Shown piece by piece: positions 52,006 to 62,357 of a stretch of DNA of 64,000 nt. A model generated the notes under the pieces. It was not told where the DNA came from, ran no database searches, and saw only the letters and a program-made list of their open reading frames with translations. How positions within the stretch are numbered: position 1 is the stretch's first letter; each line of letters opens with the position of its first letter. Position numbers and translations under genes: made by a program. Source of the stretch: Dermatophilus congolensis (lineage in GTDB: Bacteria; Actinomycetota; Actinomycetes; Actinomycetales; Dermatophilaceae); contig NZ_LT906453.1 in the NCBI RefSeq assembly GCF_900187045.1, positions 2,563,821 to 2,627,820 of the forward strand, given 5' to 3'.

Positions 52006-53289
52006 TTAGATCAGATCGTGGCGGACGATGACCTCATCACGGCCCGGGCCCACACCGATAACAGAAATACGAGCACCGATCTGCTTCTCAACGAAGAGGA
52101 CGTAGTCCTGGCAGTTCTTCGGCAACTCCTCGAACGTGCGAGCGCCACTGATATCAGACTTCCAACCCGGAAGAACCTCGTAGACGGGTGTTGCGTGGTG
52201 GAAGTCCGACTGGCTGGCTGGCATCTCGTCCATCCGTACTCCGTCAACCTCGTAGGCAACGCAGACAGGGATCTCGTCGAACTCGGACAAGTTGTCCAGT
52301 TTGGTCATCACAAAGTCGGTGACGCCATTGATGCGTTGGGCGTAGCGGCCTACTACTGCGTCCTGCCACCCGATCCGGCGGGGGCGCCCGGTGGTGGTAC
52401 CGAACTCACCGCCGATGATGCGTAGCCGGTCCCCGACCTCGTCATGCAGCTCCGTGGGGAACGGGCCTTCGCCCACACGAGTCGTGAACGCCTTAATCAC
52501 GGCAACCACACGATCCACGCGCGTAGGAGGCAACCCCGCGCCGGTGCATGCGCCACCAGCTGTCGCGTTCGAACTTGTCACATAGGGGTATGTGCCGTGA
52601 TCGACATCGAGCATCGTGGCCTGTCCTGCTTCACAGACCACCGTCTTACCCTCATCTAACGCCTGCGCGATCACCAGGGAAGTGTCACAGACCATCGGGC
52701 GCAGACGCTCGGCATAGCTCAACAACTCCTGCACAACCTGTTCAACTTCGATCGCGCGGCGGTTGTAAATCTTCACCAATGTTTGGTTCTTGATAACGAG
52801 TGCGGCCTCTACTTTTTGCCGCAGAATCGACTCGTCATACAAATCCTGGACACGGATACCGACCCGGCTCATCTTGTCCGCGTACGACGGGCCAATACCT
52901 CGACCAGTTGTGCCGATCTTTCGGCTACCCAAGAAGCGTTCATTCACCTTGTCCAAGGTGACGTTGTAAGAAGGAATCACGTGCGCATTCGCTGAGACCT
53001 TCAATAGCGATGTATCCACACCGCGCGCATTCAACGCATCGAGCTCTTCGAACAACACAGGCAAAGACACCACGACACCGTTACCGATGATCGGCGTCAC
53101 ACCTTCAGACAGAATCCCGCTGGGAAGAAGGTGCAGCGCATATTTCTCTTTGCCAATCACCACCGTGTGGCCTGCATTGTTGCCACCGTTAAACTTCACA
53201 ACCACATCGGTGCGGTCACCGAGCAGATCGGTGGCCTTGCCTTTACCCTCGTCACCCCATTGGGCACCGATCAGCACAATTGCAGGCAT
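52006..53289 (-). CDS. purA: Adenylosuccinate synthetase PurA
   Basis: 427 residues. GTP-dependent conversion of IMP and aspartate to adenylosuccinate. The P-loop-like [15 protein letters not shown] is at the start; [22 protein letters not shown] and [10 protein letters not shown] follow. ATG 53289 has GAGGAG. It is probably co-transcribed with lysS. Confidence 0.97.
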   Translation of the reverse strand: MPAIVLIGAQWGDEGKGKATDLLGDRTDVVVKFNGGNNAGHTVVIGKEKYALHLLPSGILSEGVTPIIGNGVVVSLPVLFEELDALNARGVDTSLLKVSANAHVIPSYNVTLDKVNERFLGSRKIGTTGRGIGPSYADKMSRVGIRVQDLYDESILRQKVEAALVIKNQTLVKIYNRRAIEVEQVVQELLSYAERLRPMVCDTSLVIAQALDEGKTVVCEAGQATMLDVDHGTYPYVTSSNATAGGACTGAGLPPTRVDRVVAVIKAFTTRVGEGPFPTELHDEVGDRLRIIGGEFGTTTGRPRRIGWQDAVVGRYAQRINGVTDFVMTKLDNLSEFDEIPVCVAYEVDGVRMDEMPASQSDFHHATPVYEVLPGWKSDISGARTFEELPKNCQDYVLFVEKQIGARISVIGVGPGRDEVIVRHDLI

Positions 53290-53820
53290 CGGGCCACTCT
53301 CCTCACGTCTCTCATCTCCTGACCGAACTCAGCCACATGGCTACAAACGCTGGGCCACCCGTGGTCAGGCTGCTGGCGGGCGCCTGCGCCGTTCAACTCC
53401 CCCACCCAAGGCGAGGAGGACAGCGCGAGCCTTACAAAGCCACAGCGACAAGCGCACATATGCGTGCACTCGCGATGCTCAACCCTACCGTGTGAGACAC
53501 ACGCTCAGGAATGAACACGATCGACGCTGACACCCACGAAAACGCCCCAAGCACCACCTGCAGCAGTCACTCACTCTCCCCCTAACAGCGATGAAGAAAA
53601 GCAACAATGTGAAAACAATATGGTTTCAAGGGGGGTGAATAAATGGACGATCACTTTTTCCCTTCTACTCTGAGTTTGTTACCTATTGCGTGGTCAAGAC
53701 CTGACCACTACTCACCGGCTTCAATACCCGATCACACCAAGCGCACACAGTTACCTGAGAAATCCCCTCTCACAGCCGATCAGGAGAGAAGCCAACCGGC
53801 CCCGCCGAGCAAGGAAGAAG
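53290..53820. other. Non-coding gap between purA and the lipoprotein gene
   Basis: About 530 bp, including the divergent promoters of both genes. No gene with coding character, tRNA or riboswitch was recognised. Confidence 0.5.
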
Positions 53821-54375
53821 ATGATCATGAAACGCCAACTGTCTACAGGCGCAGTGATCGCTGTTGCGGCCACCGCCCTGGCCGCGCTCTCCGCATGCAG
53901 CAATCAGGCAGGCACCCAGAACGTAGCCTCCACTTCAACCCCTTCGGCATCAACCAGTGCGCCTGCCGTCCCCACGCCTGCCCCAACCACGGCAACCAAA
54001 ACCAGCACCGCCAGCCCCACACAGCACACTCACCCAGCTGACGACCTTCGCAGCGCGCAAGGCTCTGCCAAAAACAGCGGACGAGCCAACACCCAGATCG
54101 GCACGCTACCCACCTCGGCAGGGGACTACACAGAATCCCTCATTCAGGCGTGGAATGCTGGCGACAAAGGCGCTATGAACACCTACGCCACCGCAGGAGT
54201 AGTCGACAAACTCACCTCTAGCTCCCCTAAAGGCGCCCTCTTGCGCACTGCCTGCGAAGACGACATGTGCAGCTACTCCAGTGAGAGCGGCCGCCGCGTC
54301 ACTCTTACTGTTGACCCAGCCAAAGTTGACGCCGGAACTCGCCAAGCCGTAACCGGCGTAAAAATCGACCATTAA
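53821..54375 (+). CDS. Small secreted lipoprotein
   Basis: 184 residues. A signal peptide with an Ala-rich core ends in a lipobox-like LSAC, with the Cys at about 26, so it should be lipidated on the outer face of the membrane. A Thr/Ser/Pro/Ala linker (about 30-75) leads to a compact domain with SLIQAWNAGDKGAMNTYAT and two Cys (TACEDDMC). ATG 53821 has AAGGA; ATG 53827 is possible. Function unknown. Confidence 0.85.
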   Translation: MIMKRQLSTGAVIAVAATALAALSACSNQAGTQNVASTSTPSASTSAPAVPTPAPTTATKTSTASPTQHTHPADDLRSAQGSAKNSGRANTQIGTLPTSAGDYTESLIQAWNAGDKGAMNTYATAGVVDKLTSSSPKGALLRTACEDDMCSYSSESGRRVTLTVDPAKVDAGTRQAVTGVKIDH

Positions 54376-54399
54376 CGAACGCCAATAACGACATCAAAA

Positions 54400-54442
54400 G
54401 TGGGCCGTGAGAATCCCTTCACGAAGGAATCTCACGGCCCAC
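54400..54442. terminator. Terminator between the lipoprotein gene and fba
   Basis: GTGGGCCGTGAGA and TCTCACGGCCCAC pair perfectly; the stem continues imperfectly to a 3-4 base loop. It serves both convergent genes. Confidence 0.75.
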
Positions 54443-54482
54443 TGCAGCATGCGGAGAAAACAACCGTTAACTCCGCGTCACC

Positions 54483-55514
54483 TCACTTAAGCGACTTACC
54501 TGCGCTACGCAGGTTTTCACACGCCTCAACAACGCGGGCGGCCATACCCTCTTCAGCAGCCTTACCCCACGCACGCGGGTCGTACTGCTTCTTGTTGCCA
54601 ACCTCACCGTCAATCTTCAGAACACCCTCGTAGTTGCTCATCATCCAGCCAGCAATCGGGCGAGTGAACGCGTACTGAGTGTCAGTGTCAACATTCATCT
54701 TCACAACGCCGTAATCCACTGCATCGGAAATCTCCTGCTCAGTGGAGCCCGACCCGCCGTGGAACACCAAGTCCAGCGGCTTGTCGCCTTGGGCGTCACC
54801 AAACTTGGCGACGATAGCGTCCTGAGCCTGCTTCAAAATTTCCGGGCGGAGCTTGACGTTGCCAGGCTTGTAAACGCCGTGCACGTTGCCGAACGTGAGC
54901 GCAGCCATGTAACGGCCCTTCTCACCCAAGCCCAACGCTTCAACCGTGGCAATCGCGTCTTCAGGGGTGGTGTACAGCTTGTCGTTGATTTCACCAACAA
55001 CGCCATCTTCTTCACCACCAACGACACCGATCTCCACCTCAAGGATGACCCGTGCAGCAGCAGCCTTCTCCAACAGTTCCTGCGCGATCTGCAGGTTTTC
55101 TTCCAGCAGAACAGCCGAACCATCCCACATGTGCGACTGGAAGTACGGAAGACCGTCCTTCTTCACCTTCTCCGTGGAAGCCTCAAGCAGCGGACGCACA
55201 AAGCCATCCAGCTTGTTCTTGGGGCAGTGGTCGGTGTGCAACGCAATGTTGACGTCGTAGTTCTTAGCGACCTCCTGCGCGAACGCAGCCATCGCCAACG
55301 AACCCGTCACCATGTGCTTGATCGTCGGGCCGGAGAAGTACTCCGAACCACCCGTGGAGACCTGGATGATGCCGTCCGAACCAGCCTCGGCAAAGCCTCG
55401 GATAGCAGCATTCAAAGTCTGAGAAGACGAGACGTTGATGGCTGGGTAGGCGAAGGAGCCTGCCTTAGCCTTGTCGAGCATCTCCGCGTATACGTCCGGG
55501 GTTGCGATGGGCAC
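54483..55514 (-). CDS. fba: Class II fructose-bisphosphate aldolase
   Basis: 343 residues. A zinc-dependent glycolytic aldolase. The ligand region NIALHTDHCPK, EVEIGVVGGEEDGV, NVHGVYKPG and LVFHGGSGS are all present. GTG 55514 has GGAG upstream; the open frame beyond it is not family-like. It is monocistronic between two hairpin or gap regions. Confidence 0.96.
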   Translation of the reverse strand: MPIATPDVYAEMLDKAKAGSFAYPAINVSSSQTLNAAIRGFAEAGSDGIIQVSTGGSEYFSGPTIKHMVTGSLAMAAFAQEVAKNYDVNIALHTDHCPKNKLDGFVRPLLEASTEKVKKDGLPYFQSHMWDGSAVLLEENLQIAQELLEKAAAARVILEVEIGVVGGEEDGVVGEINDKLYTTPEDAIATVEALGLGEKGRYMAALTFGNVHGVYKPGNVKLRPEILKQAQDAIVAKFGDAQGDKPLDLVFHGGSGSTEQEISDAVDYGVVKMNVDTDTQYAFTRPIAGWMMSNYEGVLKIDGEVGNKKQYDPRAWGKAAEEGMAARVVEACENLRSAGKSLK

Positions 55515-55638
55515 GTGACTCTCCTTGCAGTCGAGTGTTGACTCCAACCATCCTAGAGCCGACCACCAGAACCTTTCTGGCACTCCCACTGTCTGTCACG
55601 CAGCGACGTGCACGCACTACCGCCAATCGTGGCGAACC

Positions 55639-56319
55639 TCACCCACCCACCGACTGCCCAAACACATGCGCCCTGACCCAGGCATGCATGGCAATCGCTG
55701 CCGCAGCTCCGGCGTTCATCGAACGGGTAGAACCGAATTGGGCGATATCCAAGATGACGTCACACGCCGACACAGCCGCATCCGTCAAACCAGGCCCTTC
55801 TTGCCCAAACAACATCACACACCGCTGCGGCAACGAGTACGTCTCAATCGGCACCGACCCCGGAACATTGTCGATTCCAATAAGCGGAATCCCCACACCC
55901 CCGGCTCCATCTGGCTGCTGAGCCGCCCACTGCTGCAGCGCCGCCACATCACCATGATGAAACTCATGCTGGTACCGGTCCGTCACCATCGCCCCCCGCC
56001 GGTTCCAACGACGCCGGCCAACAATATGGAACGCCGCCACATTCATCGCATTCGCAGTGCGAATCACCGAACCGATATTGAAATCGTGCTCCCAGTTCTC
56101 CACAGCTACATGCAATCCATGGCGCCGTGAATCCAAATCAGCGACCACTGCCTCATGCCGCCAATACCTGTACCGATCAAGCACATTCCGGCGATCCCCG
56201 TCAGCGAGGAGCTCGGCGTCATACGGCCAGGCCACCTCACCTTCAGCATCTCGAGGCCATGCCACCTCACCACCAGGCCACGGCCCCACCCCAACTCCAC
56301 GCGCATCATCCGAACTCAT
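55639..56319 (-). CDS. TrmH/SpoU-family RNA methyltransferase
   Basis: 226 residues. The SPOUT knot motifs are present: NIGSVIRTANAMNVAAFHIVG, then MLFGQEGPGL and the C-terminal IAQFGSTRSMNAGAAAAIAMHAW. It methylates tRNA or rRNA 2'-O positions; the target is not clear. ATG 56319 has GAGGAGGG. The first 40 residues hold a repeated GEVAWP segment that is not part of the fold. Confidence 0.9.
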   Translation of the reverse strand: MSSDDARGVGVGPWPGGEVAWPRDAEGEVAWPYDAELLADGDRRNVLDRYRYWRHEAVVADLDSRRHGLHVAVENWEHDFNIGSVIRTANAMNVAAFHIVGRRRWNRRGAMVTDRYQHEFHHGDVAALQQWAAQQPDGAGGVGIPLIGIDNVPGSVPIETYSLPQRCVMLFGQEGPGLTDAAVSACDVILDIAQFGSTRSMNAGAAAAIAMHAWVRAHVFGQSVGG

Positions 56320-56419
56320 GCTGCCCTCCTCATCTGCTCAACCCACACCATGCACTCACACTGGCGCGGGGTGGCTCACCGTTGGTGAGTCACCCCGCGC
56401 CAGAAAACGTGTTACCGAA

Positions 56420-57157
56420 TCACTGCTCGCCTGGGCGCTTGTCCTGAATTGGGCTCGGCGTGTAGTTCTGCCCTAGACCCTGGCTGGGGTCATACCCGGA
56501 AAGCTGTCCCGGCTGCTGAGTCCCCACGGCCGGAGGTTGCGGTGCCGGCTGCGCAGCAGCTGGCCCTCCCTGACCTGGGCCAGCAATCGTGCCTCCGCCT
56601 TGACCAAAGTTGATCGTCGGGGCGTTCTTCGCAGCCGTCTCCGCCTCGAAGTAGTCCGCCTTGGCCACGCCAGCCCGCTTAGCGAAGAAGCTCGAGGGGA
56701 AAGAATCAACCATCGTGTTCAAGTCACGCACCGTGGCGTTGTAGTAGCGACGCCCCGAAGCGATCCGGTCTTCAGTGGCAGAGAGTTCACGCTGCAGTTC
56801 GGTGAAGTTGTTGTTCGCCTTCAGATCCGGGTACGCCTCACTGATGCTCATCAAACGCCCCAGAGCCGAGGAGAGTTCACCCTCAGCCTGCGTAGCCTGA
56901 CCAGCCGAAGGACCAGCACTGACAGCTTTGTTACGAGCCTCAATAACCTGCTGCAGCGTGTCGCCCTCGTGAGCGGCGTATCCCTTCACCGTCTCAACCA
57001 GGTTGGGGATGAGATCATGCCGACGCTTGAGCTCGACATCGATCTGGCGCCACGACTCCTCAGTCAAGTTGCGTGCCTGCATCAACTTGTTGTTGGTCGA
57101 GATTCCATACACGACAACCCCCACCACGATGAGGATGAGTAGAAGAAGGACAACCAT
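56420..57157 (-). CDS. LemA family protein
   Basis: 245 residues. One N-terminal membrane helix (VVLLLLILIVVGVVVYGI), then the LemA helical domain: RNLTEESWRQIDVELKRRHDLIPNLVETVKGYAAHE and ELSATEDRIASGRRYYNATVRDLN. The C-terminal 60 residues are Gly/Pro/Gln-rich and probably disordered. ATG 57157 has GGGGAG. The LemA fold is well known but its job is not. Confidence 0.92.
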   Translation of the reverse strand: MVVLLLLILIVVGVVVYGISTNNKLMQARNLTEESWRQIDVELKRRHDLIPNLVETVKGYAAHEGDTLQQVIEARNKAVSAGPSAGQATQAEGELSSALGRLMSISEAYPDLKANNNFTELQRELSATEDRIASGRRYYNATVRDLNTMVDSFPSSFFAKRAGVAKADYFEAETAAKNAPTINFGQGGGTIAGPGQGGPAAAQPAPQPPAVGTQQPGQLSGYDPSQGLGQNYTPSPIQDKRPGEQ

Positions 57158-57292
57158 GGGCAACTCCCCTTGAATTCGGTGTGTGACAGGCAACGCGCAA
57201 TACCAGCGCAGGCCACAACACAATCGCGTTGCAGCCTGCGAGTTTGCTCACCTCATCCTACCGAGAGAGAACGCTGTTCACCGAGGCCGATC

Positions 57293-57898
57293 TCAGGCCA
57301 AGCCGAGGTCCTCAAGGCCATACGCGTAGAAGTACGGAACGCCCGCCTCTTTTGTAATTCGTTCAGCGGCACCAGAAGAACGATCAGCGATAACAGCAAC
57401 GCCAACAACCTCAGCACCGGCTTCACGGACTGCCTCCACCGCTGTCAACGGTGAACCACCCGTTGTAGAGGTGTCTTCTACTACGAGCACCTTACGACCG
57501 GCAATCGAAGGCCCCTCAATACGCTGCTGCAAACCGTGCGTTTTCTCTGCTTTACGGACCACAAAAGCATCCCGCCGAATACCGCGGTGGGCCCCAGCAT
57601 GAAGCATTGCCGTCGCCACCGGATCAGCACCCATCGTCAGCCCACCGACCGCATCGAAGTCCAGCTGCGAGGTCAAGTCCAGCATCACCGCGCCCACCAA
57701 CGGAGCAGCCTGCGAATCCAAGGTGATTCGACGCAGATCAACGTAATAATCGGCCTCTTTGCCCGAAGACAACGTCACCTTGCCCCAGACAATTGCCTTC
57801 TCTTTGATGAGGTCCAACAGTTCTGCCCGCGCCTGCGCGGCCTCTGCGGGGAGATTCACAGCAGGCAGGTCGCCATGGCTTGAAGAGTTCTCGGTCAT
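57293..57898 (-). CDS. pyrE: Orotate phosphoribosyltransferase
   Basis: 201 residues. It makes orotidine monophosphate from orotate and PRPP. The PRPP loop is VLVVEDTSTTGGS; an early SSGKEADYYVDLR is the family's N-terminal signature. ATG 57898 has only a weak ribosome site. It is ended by a short gap before the LemA gene. Confidence 0.94.
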   Translation of the reverse strand: MTENSSSHGDLPAVNLPAEAAQARAELLDLIKEKAIVWGKVTLSSGKEADYYVDLRRITLDSQAAPLVGAVMLDLTSQLDFDAVGGLTMGADPVATAMLHAGAHRGIRRDAFVVRKAEKTHGLQQRIEGPSIAGRKVLVVEDTSTTGGSPLTAVEAVREAGAEVVGVAVIADRSSGAAERITKEAGVPYFYAYGLEDLGLA

Positions 57899-57937
57899 AC
57901 CGATCAGCGTACGTGCGAGATCACCCCCACCTACCTA

Positions 57938-57987
57938 CATAGCGAACGTCGCAGCAGAGAGCACTCTCTGCTGCGACGTTCGCTATG
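57938..57987. terminator. Long perfect hairpin near the chemoreceptor gene
   Basis: Arms of about 23 bases are exact complements around a 4-base loop. It lies after the chemoreceptor stop and before pyrE, both leftward, so it separates the two transcripts. Confidence 0.8.
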
Positions 57988-58013
57988 GCGCATTGCTCAA
58001 GCCAAGAGCAACC

Positions 58014-59657
58014 TCAGATGGTGAAGCCATCCACCAACTGCTGCAGCTCCGTCGCCCGGCGAGAAAGCTCCTCCGCCGCCTGCACCGTCGAAGAAACCGC
58101 CTCATTGGTGTCTTCAGCAGCAGCCGATACCTCTTGGATCCCCGAAGAGATCTCACTGGTCCCCGCAGCCGCTTCCGAGGCAGAACGACTCATCTCATTC
58201 GTGGTCGCCGTTTGCTCCTCTACAGCCGAAGCGATCGTGGACTGCGTGTCATTAATGGAGGCAATAATTCCGCTGATCTCAGCAATCGCAGACACTGCGG
58301 CCTGGGTATCTAGCTGGATTTGCTCAACACGGCGCCCAATATCATCCGTGGCCCGGCTTGTTTCTTGAGCCAGATCTTTCACCTCATTAGCAACCACAGC
58401 AAAGCCCTTACCGGCTTCACCAGCACGGGCTGCCTCAATCGTGGCATTGAGCGCCAGGAGGTTCGTTTGCTCAGCAATACTCGTGATGGTCTTAATAACC
58501 TCACCAATCTCCAGACTCGACTCACCAAGTTTGGCGACTGTAGCGTTGGTCTGGTCAGCTACCTGCACAGCTGAAGCAGCAACAGCTGCAGCATCCGTCG
58601 TATTTTGAGCGATCTCGCGGATAGAGGCTGTCATCTCCTCCGTACCTGCAGCAACAGTCCCCACACTTTCAGAAACCGAAGCCGCTGACTGAGCAGCCAC
58701 CCCCGCCTGGCGCGAAGACACCTCCGATGACGAACGCACCTGCGAGGCAGTAGCAGTCAACTCCTCAGAAGCAGCCGCGACCGAACTCGATGCATCCGCC
58801 ACCCGCGACATCACCTCACGCAAAGACAAACGTGTCTCTTCGATCGCCTCAGCCATGTCGCCCAACTCATCATTCGTTTTACGAACGCTAGGCACGCTCA
58901 AGTCCCGACGACGAATCGCTTCCACCGAGGCCAGCACCCCTTGCACCGAAGCAATAATCGACCCACTGATCCGCATAGCCAGAACACCGACTACTAGCGC
59001 CACAACAGCAAGAACCAGCAGCCCCACCCATATCGCAGAAGTACGCGCACTGAGCACAGCCGCCTGCGCTTCTTCAAAATTCTGCTTAGCAAGCTCGTTC
59101 ATTTTGTCCGAAGAAACCCGAAGCTCATCCATGATCTTGCCAGCCTGATTAGTGGCCAGAGCACTGGCTTCTTTGTTGCCAGCAGCCGTTTTCAACAACA
59201 GCGCAGAAACAACCTTGGCGTCATTGTTCTTCCAGTCGCCGTAAGCGTTCTTGACTTTGCCCAGCAGTTCCTGCTGGGTGGGGTCATCAAAAACCTGATC
59301 AGCCTGCGTCAACACCTGGTCCATCTGTTCTACGGCTTTGACGTAAGCCTTTCGTGAACCAGCCGTATCGCTTACCGGCGGGGCCTCAGTAGGCAAAGCC
59401 TCAATGACATACCCGTTCTGCTGGCCATTCAACTCCGAAAGCGCCTGAGCAGTTCGCCACGCAACAACGCGCGCCAACGCTGCTTTAGACATCGTTTGTG
59501 AGGCAGCAGTGACATTATTCAACGCCACCAACGAAGTCATCGATAAAAGCAAAGCACCAATGACGCCAATTGCTCCCACCAGCAAAATTCTTGGCCGCAC
59601 CCCACGACGACGATTCGTTTTTTGCGCTCGACCTACAGCGTCAGTTGAGAACGCCAT
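58014..59657 (-). CDS. Membrane methyl-accepting chemotaxis protein
   Basis: 547 residues. A first membrane helix (about 24-46), a periplasmic-type four-helix sensor (about 47-205) with no recognised ligand motif, a second helix (about 212-230), HAMP, then the MCP signalling domain. The receptor tip [38 protein letters not shown] binds CheA/CheW. ATG 59657 has GGAG. A weak GTCGATGT -10-like site lies about 95 bases upstream. It is divergent from a second, soluble receptor. Confidence 0.95.
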   Translation of the reverse strand: MAFSTDAVGRAQKTNRRRGVRPRILLVGAIGVIGALLLSMTSLVALNNVTAASQTMSKAALARVVAWRTAQALSELNGQQNGYVIEALPTEAPPVSDTAGSRKAYVKAVEQMDQVLTQADQVFDDPTQQELLGKVKNAYGDWKNNDAKVVSALLLKTAAGNKEASALATNQAGKIMDELRVSSDKMNELAKQNFEEAQAAVLSARTSAIWVGLLVLAVVALVVGVLAMRISGSIIASVQGVLASVEAIRRRDLSVPSVRKTNDELGDMAEAIEETRLSLREVMSRVADASSSVAAASEELTATASQVRSSSEVSSRQAGVAAQSAASVSESVGTVAAGTEEMTASIREIAQNTTDAAAVAASAVQVADQTNATVAKLGESSLEIGEVIKTITSIAEQTNLLALNATIEAARAGEAGKGFAVVANEVKDLAQETSRATDDIGRRVEQIQLDTQAAVSAIAEISGIIASINDTQSTIASAVEEQTATTNEMSRSASEAAAGTSEISSGIQEVSAAAEDTNEAVSSTVQAAEELSRRATELQQLVDGFTI

Positions 59658-59684
59658 GTCAACATCTCCGATGCGTGAGTCCCA

Positions 59685-59704
59685 AACACGGATCGTCCCG
59701 TGTT
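59685..59704. promoter_or_regulatory. Inverted repeat upstream of the chemoreceptor genes
   Basis: AACACGG, 6 bases, CCGTGTT: a perfect 7-bp inverted repeat in the leader of the membrane receptor. It could be an operator for the divergent receptor pair; no regulator is identified. Confidence 0.35.
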
Positions 59705-59956
59705 ACACCCACCGCCTGGCCCCTTGCTCTAGCAATAGGCGCGGCAGTCACTGCTCACATCGACCAAACGGCGCCGAAAATAATCGGATCTACCACCACA
59801 AAATCAACGCCCGACAGAGAAACTCGCCCTAAAGAAAACATCACAGAGCCCACTTACCCACCGCACATAAACTCCGTTCCACTCCCCCAGTATCCCTCAG
59901 AGGACAACCACCACGACCGAAAGGACCTCAAAGAACCTCTCCCGGAACGAGGAAGA

Positions 59957-61501
59957 ATGCGCGCGCTCTTCAACAAACCTCCACAGGTCACTGAGAACCC
60001 GCCACCCCAGGACGACGAAATCGCAGTTCTCCGAACCGTGATGACAGCTCTGGCGACCTCCCACGGATATGAACAAGCAGCCTGCGCAGCAATCAACGCC
60101 GCATGCTGCGCCCTCGGCTGGGACCTATCCAGCGTCTGGCGCGTCGATCACGACACCAACAAACTCATCATGGATGGCTCCTCACACCGCGACCCCTCCA
60201 TCGAACCGCCCCCCGGGGAAAAACTCACCCTCGCCAAAGGCGAAGGAGTGCTCGGACGTGCCTGGGAACGACGCGAAATCATCATCGAAGAAAACGGAGC
60301 AACCATTCTGCGCCACTTCTTCGGCCCCAGCGCCCCCCTCGGCGCCACCCATATCGGGCTGCCCATCAGCCACCAAGGCCGCATCTACGGGGTCTTGTCA
60401 TTCTTCGCCTACACGCCCTGGATTATCACCGAACGCCGCATCGAACTGCTCACCTGCATCGGCGACCTGCTCTCCACCGCGCTCGAACGAATTCGTTACT
60501 CCGCCATCAGCCAAGAACAAGCCCAAAGCGCCAACGCCGTGAACTCCGTCCTGCGCGAAGTCACCCAAACCGCTGAAGAATCCACAGCAATCCAAGTAGC
60601 CCTCGACACCATTCGACGCGAATTTAACTGGGAATACGGATCCTTCTGGGGACTCGACGAAAAAGAAAACGTACTGCGCTTCGTCATAGAATCCGGCGAC
60701 GCTGGCGAAGAATTCCGCCAAGTCACCCACAACTCCACCTTCGCCAAAGGAGTAGGAGTCGCCGGACGCACCTGGGCAAGTAACAACCTCGTCTACGAAC
60801 CCGACCTAGGCCAAGTCACCGACTGCGTCCGCGCCCCCGCCGCCCAACGAGCCGGCGTCCGCTCCGGGGTCTGCCTGCCCATCGTCGTCGACAACAAAGT
60901 AGTTGGCACCATGGACTTCTTCGCCACCCGCACAATCGACCTCACCGACACCCGCCGCGAAGCCCTACGCAACACAGCATTCCTCGTCTCCCACGCAGTC
61001 GAACGCATCCGCGGCACCCAACGCATCTCCGAAGCAGCAACACACCTACTCGACTCCATCGCTGAAGTTGAAAAAGAAGTCCACTCAGCACGCACCATCG
61101 CCGACGAAGCAGCCCGCATCACCACCGACGCCGGGCGCATCATCAAAGAACTCGACACCAGCTCCACCGAAATCGGCGCCGTCGTCAAAACCATCACCGC
61201 CATCGCCGAGCAAACCAACCTGCTGGCCCTCAACGCCACCATCGAAGCCGCCCGCGCCGGAGAAGCAGGAAAAGGCTTCGCCGTCGTCGCAAGCGAAGTC
61301 AAAGAACTCGCTCACGAAACCTCCGGCGCCACAGACGAAGTCAACCTCAAAGTCGGCCGCATCCAATCAGACGCCGCCAACGTCAGCAGCACCCTCGACG
61401 AGGTATCCGCCGCCGTGGAACGCATCAACACCGCACAACAAGCCATCGCCGCCCTCTTACACAACCAAACCGACGTCACCCGCGCCGTACTCGGCGGATA
61501 A
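59957..61501 (+). CDS. Soluble chemoreceptor with two GAF domains
   Basis: 514 residues with no membrane helix. Two GAF-type sensor domains (about 18-180, with [16 protein letters not shown]; about 200-350, with [16 protein letters not shown]) precede a shortened MCP signalling domain. The tip [38 protein letters not shown] is intact. GAF domains usually sense small cytosolic ligands, haem or light. ATG 59957 has GAGGAAG. A CTCAG box with 15-base spacing to ACCGAAAG lies about 30 bases upstream, a weak sigma-28-like match. Confidence 0.9.
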   Translation: MRALFNKPPQVTENPPPQDDEIAVLRTVMTALATSHGYEQAACAAINAACCALGWDLSSVWRVDHDTNKLIMDGSSHRDPSIEPPPGEKLTLAKGEGVLGRAWERREIIIEENGATILRHFFGPSAPLGATHIGLPISHQGRIYGVLSFFAYTPWIITERRIELLTCIGDLLSTALERIRYSAISQEQAQSANAVNSVLREVTQTAEESTAIQVALDTIRREFNWEYGSFWGLDEKENVLRFVIESGDAGEEFRQVTHNSTFAKGVGVAGRTWASNNLVYEPDLGQVTDCVRAPAAQRAGVRSGVCLPIVVDNKVVGTMDFFATRTIDLTDTRREALRNTAFLVSHAVERIRGTQRISEAATHLLDSIAEVEKEVHSARTIADEAARITTDAGRIIKELDTSSTEIGAVVKTITAIAEQTNLLALNATIEAARAGEAGKGFAVVASEVKELAHETSGATDEVNLKVGRIQSDAANVSSTLDEVSAAVERINTAQQAIAALLHNQTDVTRAVLGG

Positions 61502-61559
61502 ACCCCACACCACCGCGCCCCAACACCAAGATCCACCCCACCAGCCTAGGGTGGATCCC

Positions 61560-62351
61560 GTGCGTATCGCTTTCTGGAACATCAACTCCATCCGCGCCCG
61601 CATGGACCGACTCGTCGCCATGCTCGAACGCAACGACATCGACGTCTTGGCCGTGCAAGAAACCAAAGTCAAAGACGAAGCCTTCCCCGCCGACCCCATC
61701 CGGGCAGCCGGGTACGACGTCGCCCACCACGGGATCAACCAATGGAACGGCGTGGCCATCCTCTCCCGCGTCGGCCTCGAAGACATACAAATCGGATTCG
61801 ACGGCATGCCCACCTGGGGCGAACCCGACCCCGTCGCTGAAGCCCGCGCCATCGGGGCCACCTGCTGCGGAATCCGCGTCTGGTCCCTCTACATACCCAA
61901 CGGCCGCGAAATCGACCACCCCCACTACACATACAAACTCGACTGGATGCGCGCCCTACGCAACAACGGCGAAAACTGGCTCACCAACGACCCCAACGCC
62001 CAGATCCTCCTTACCGGAGACTGGAACGTCGCCCCCACCGACGAAGACGTCTGGGACATGTCTTTCTTCGAAGGAAAAACCCACGTCACCATCCCCGAAC
62101 GCGAAGCATTCCAAGCAATGATCGACACCGGCTTCACCGACGTCGTCCGCCCCCACACCCCCGGTCCCGGTATCTACACCTACTGGGACTACACATCACT
62201 ACGCTTCCCCAAACGCCAAGGCATGCGCATCGACTTCGGACTCGCCTCCCCCGCCCTAGCCAACCGCGTCACCCACGCCTACATCGACCGCGACGAACGC
62301 AAAGGCAAAGGCGCAAGCGACCACGCACCCGTCATCATCGAACTCACCTAA
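61560..62351 (+). CDS. xth: Exodeoxyribonuclease III
   Basis: 263 residues. DNA-repair AP endonuclease of the ExoIII/Xth family: RIAFWNINSIRARM, LAVQETKV with the metal Glu, LTGDWNVAP and the C-terminal GASDHAPVIIEL. GTG 61560 is the start. It follows the soluble receptor gene by 58 bp and is convergent with the oxidoreductase gene, 6 bp apart. Confidence 0.94.
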   Translation: MRIAFWNINSIRARMDRLVAMLERNDIDVLAVQETKVKDEAFPADPIRAAGYDVAHHGINQWNGVAILSRVGLEDIQIGFDGMPTWGEPDPVAEARAIGATCCGIRVWSLYIPNGREIDHPHYTYKLDWMRALRNNGENWLTNDPNAQILLTGDWNVAPTDEDVWDMSFFEGKTHVTIPEREAFQAMIDTGFTDVVRPHTPGPGIYTYWDYTSLRFPKRQGMRIDFGLASPALANRVTHAYIDRDERKGKGASDHAPVIIELT

Positions 62352-62357
62352 CCAACA

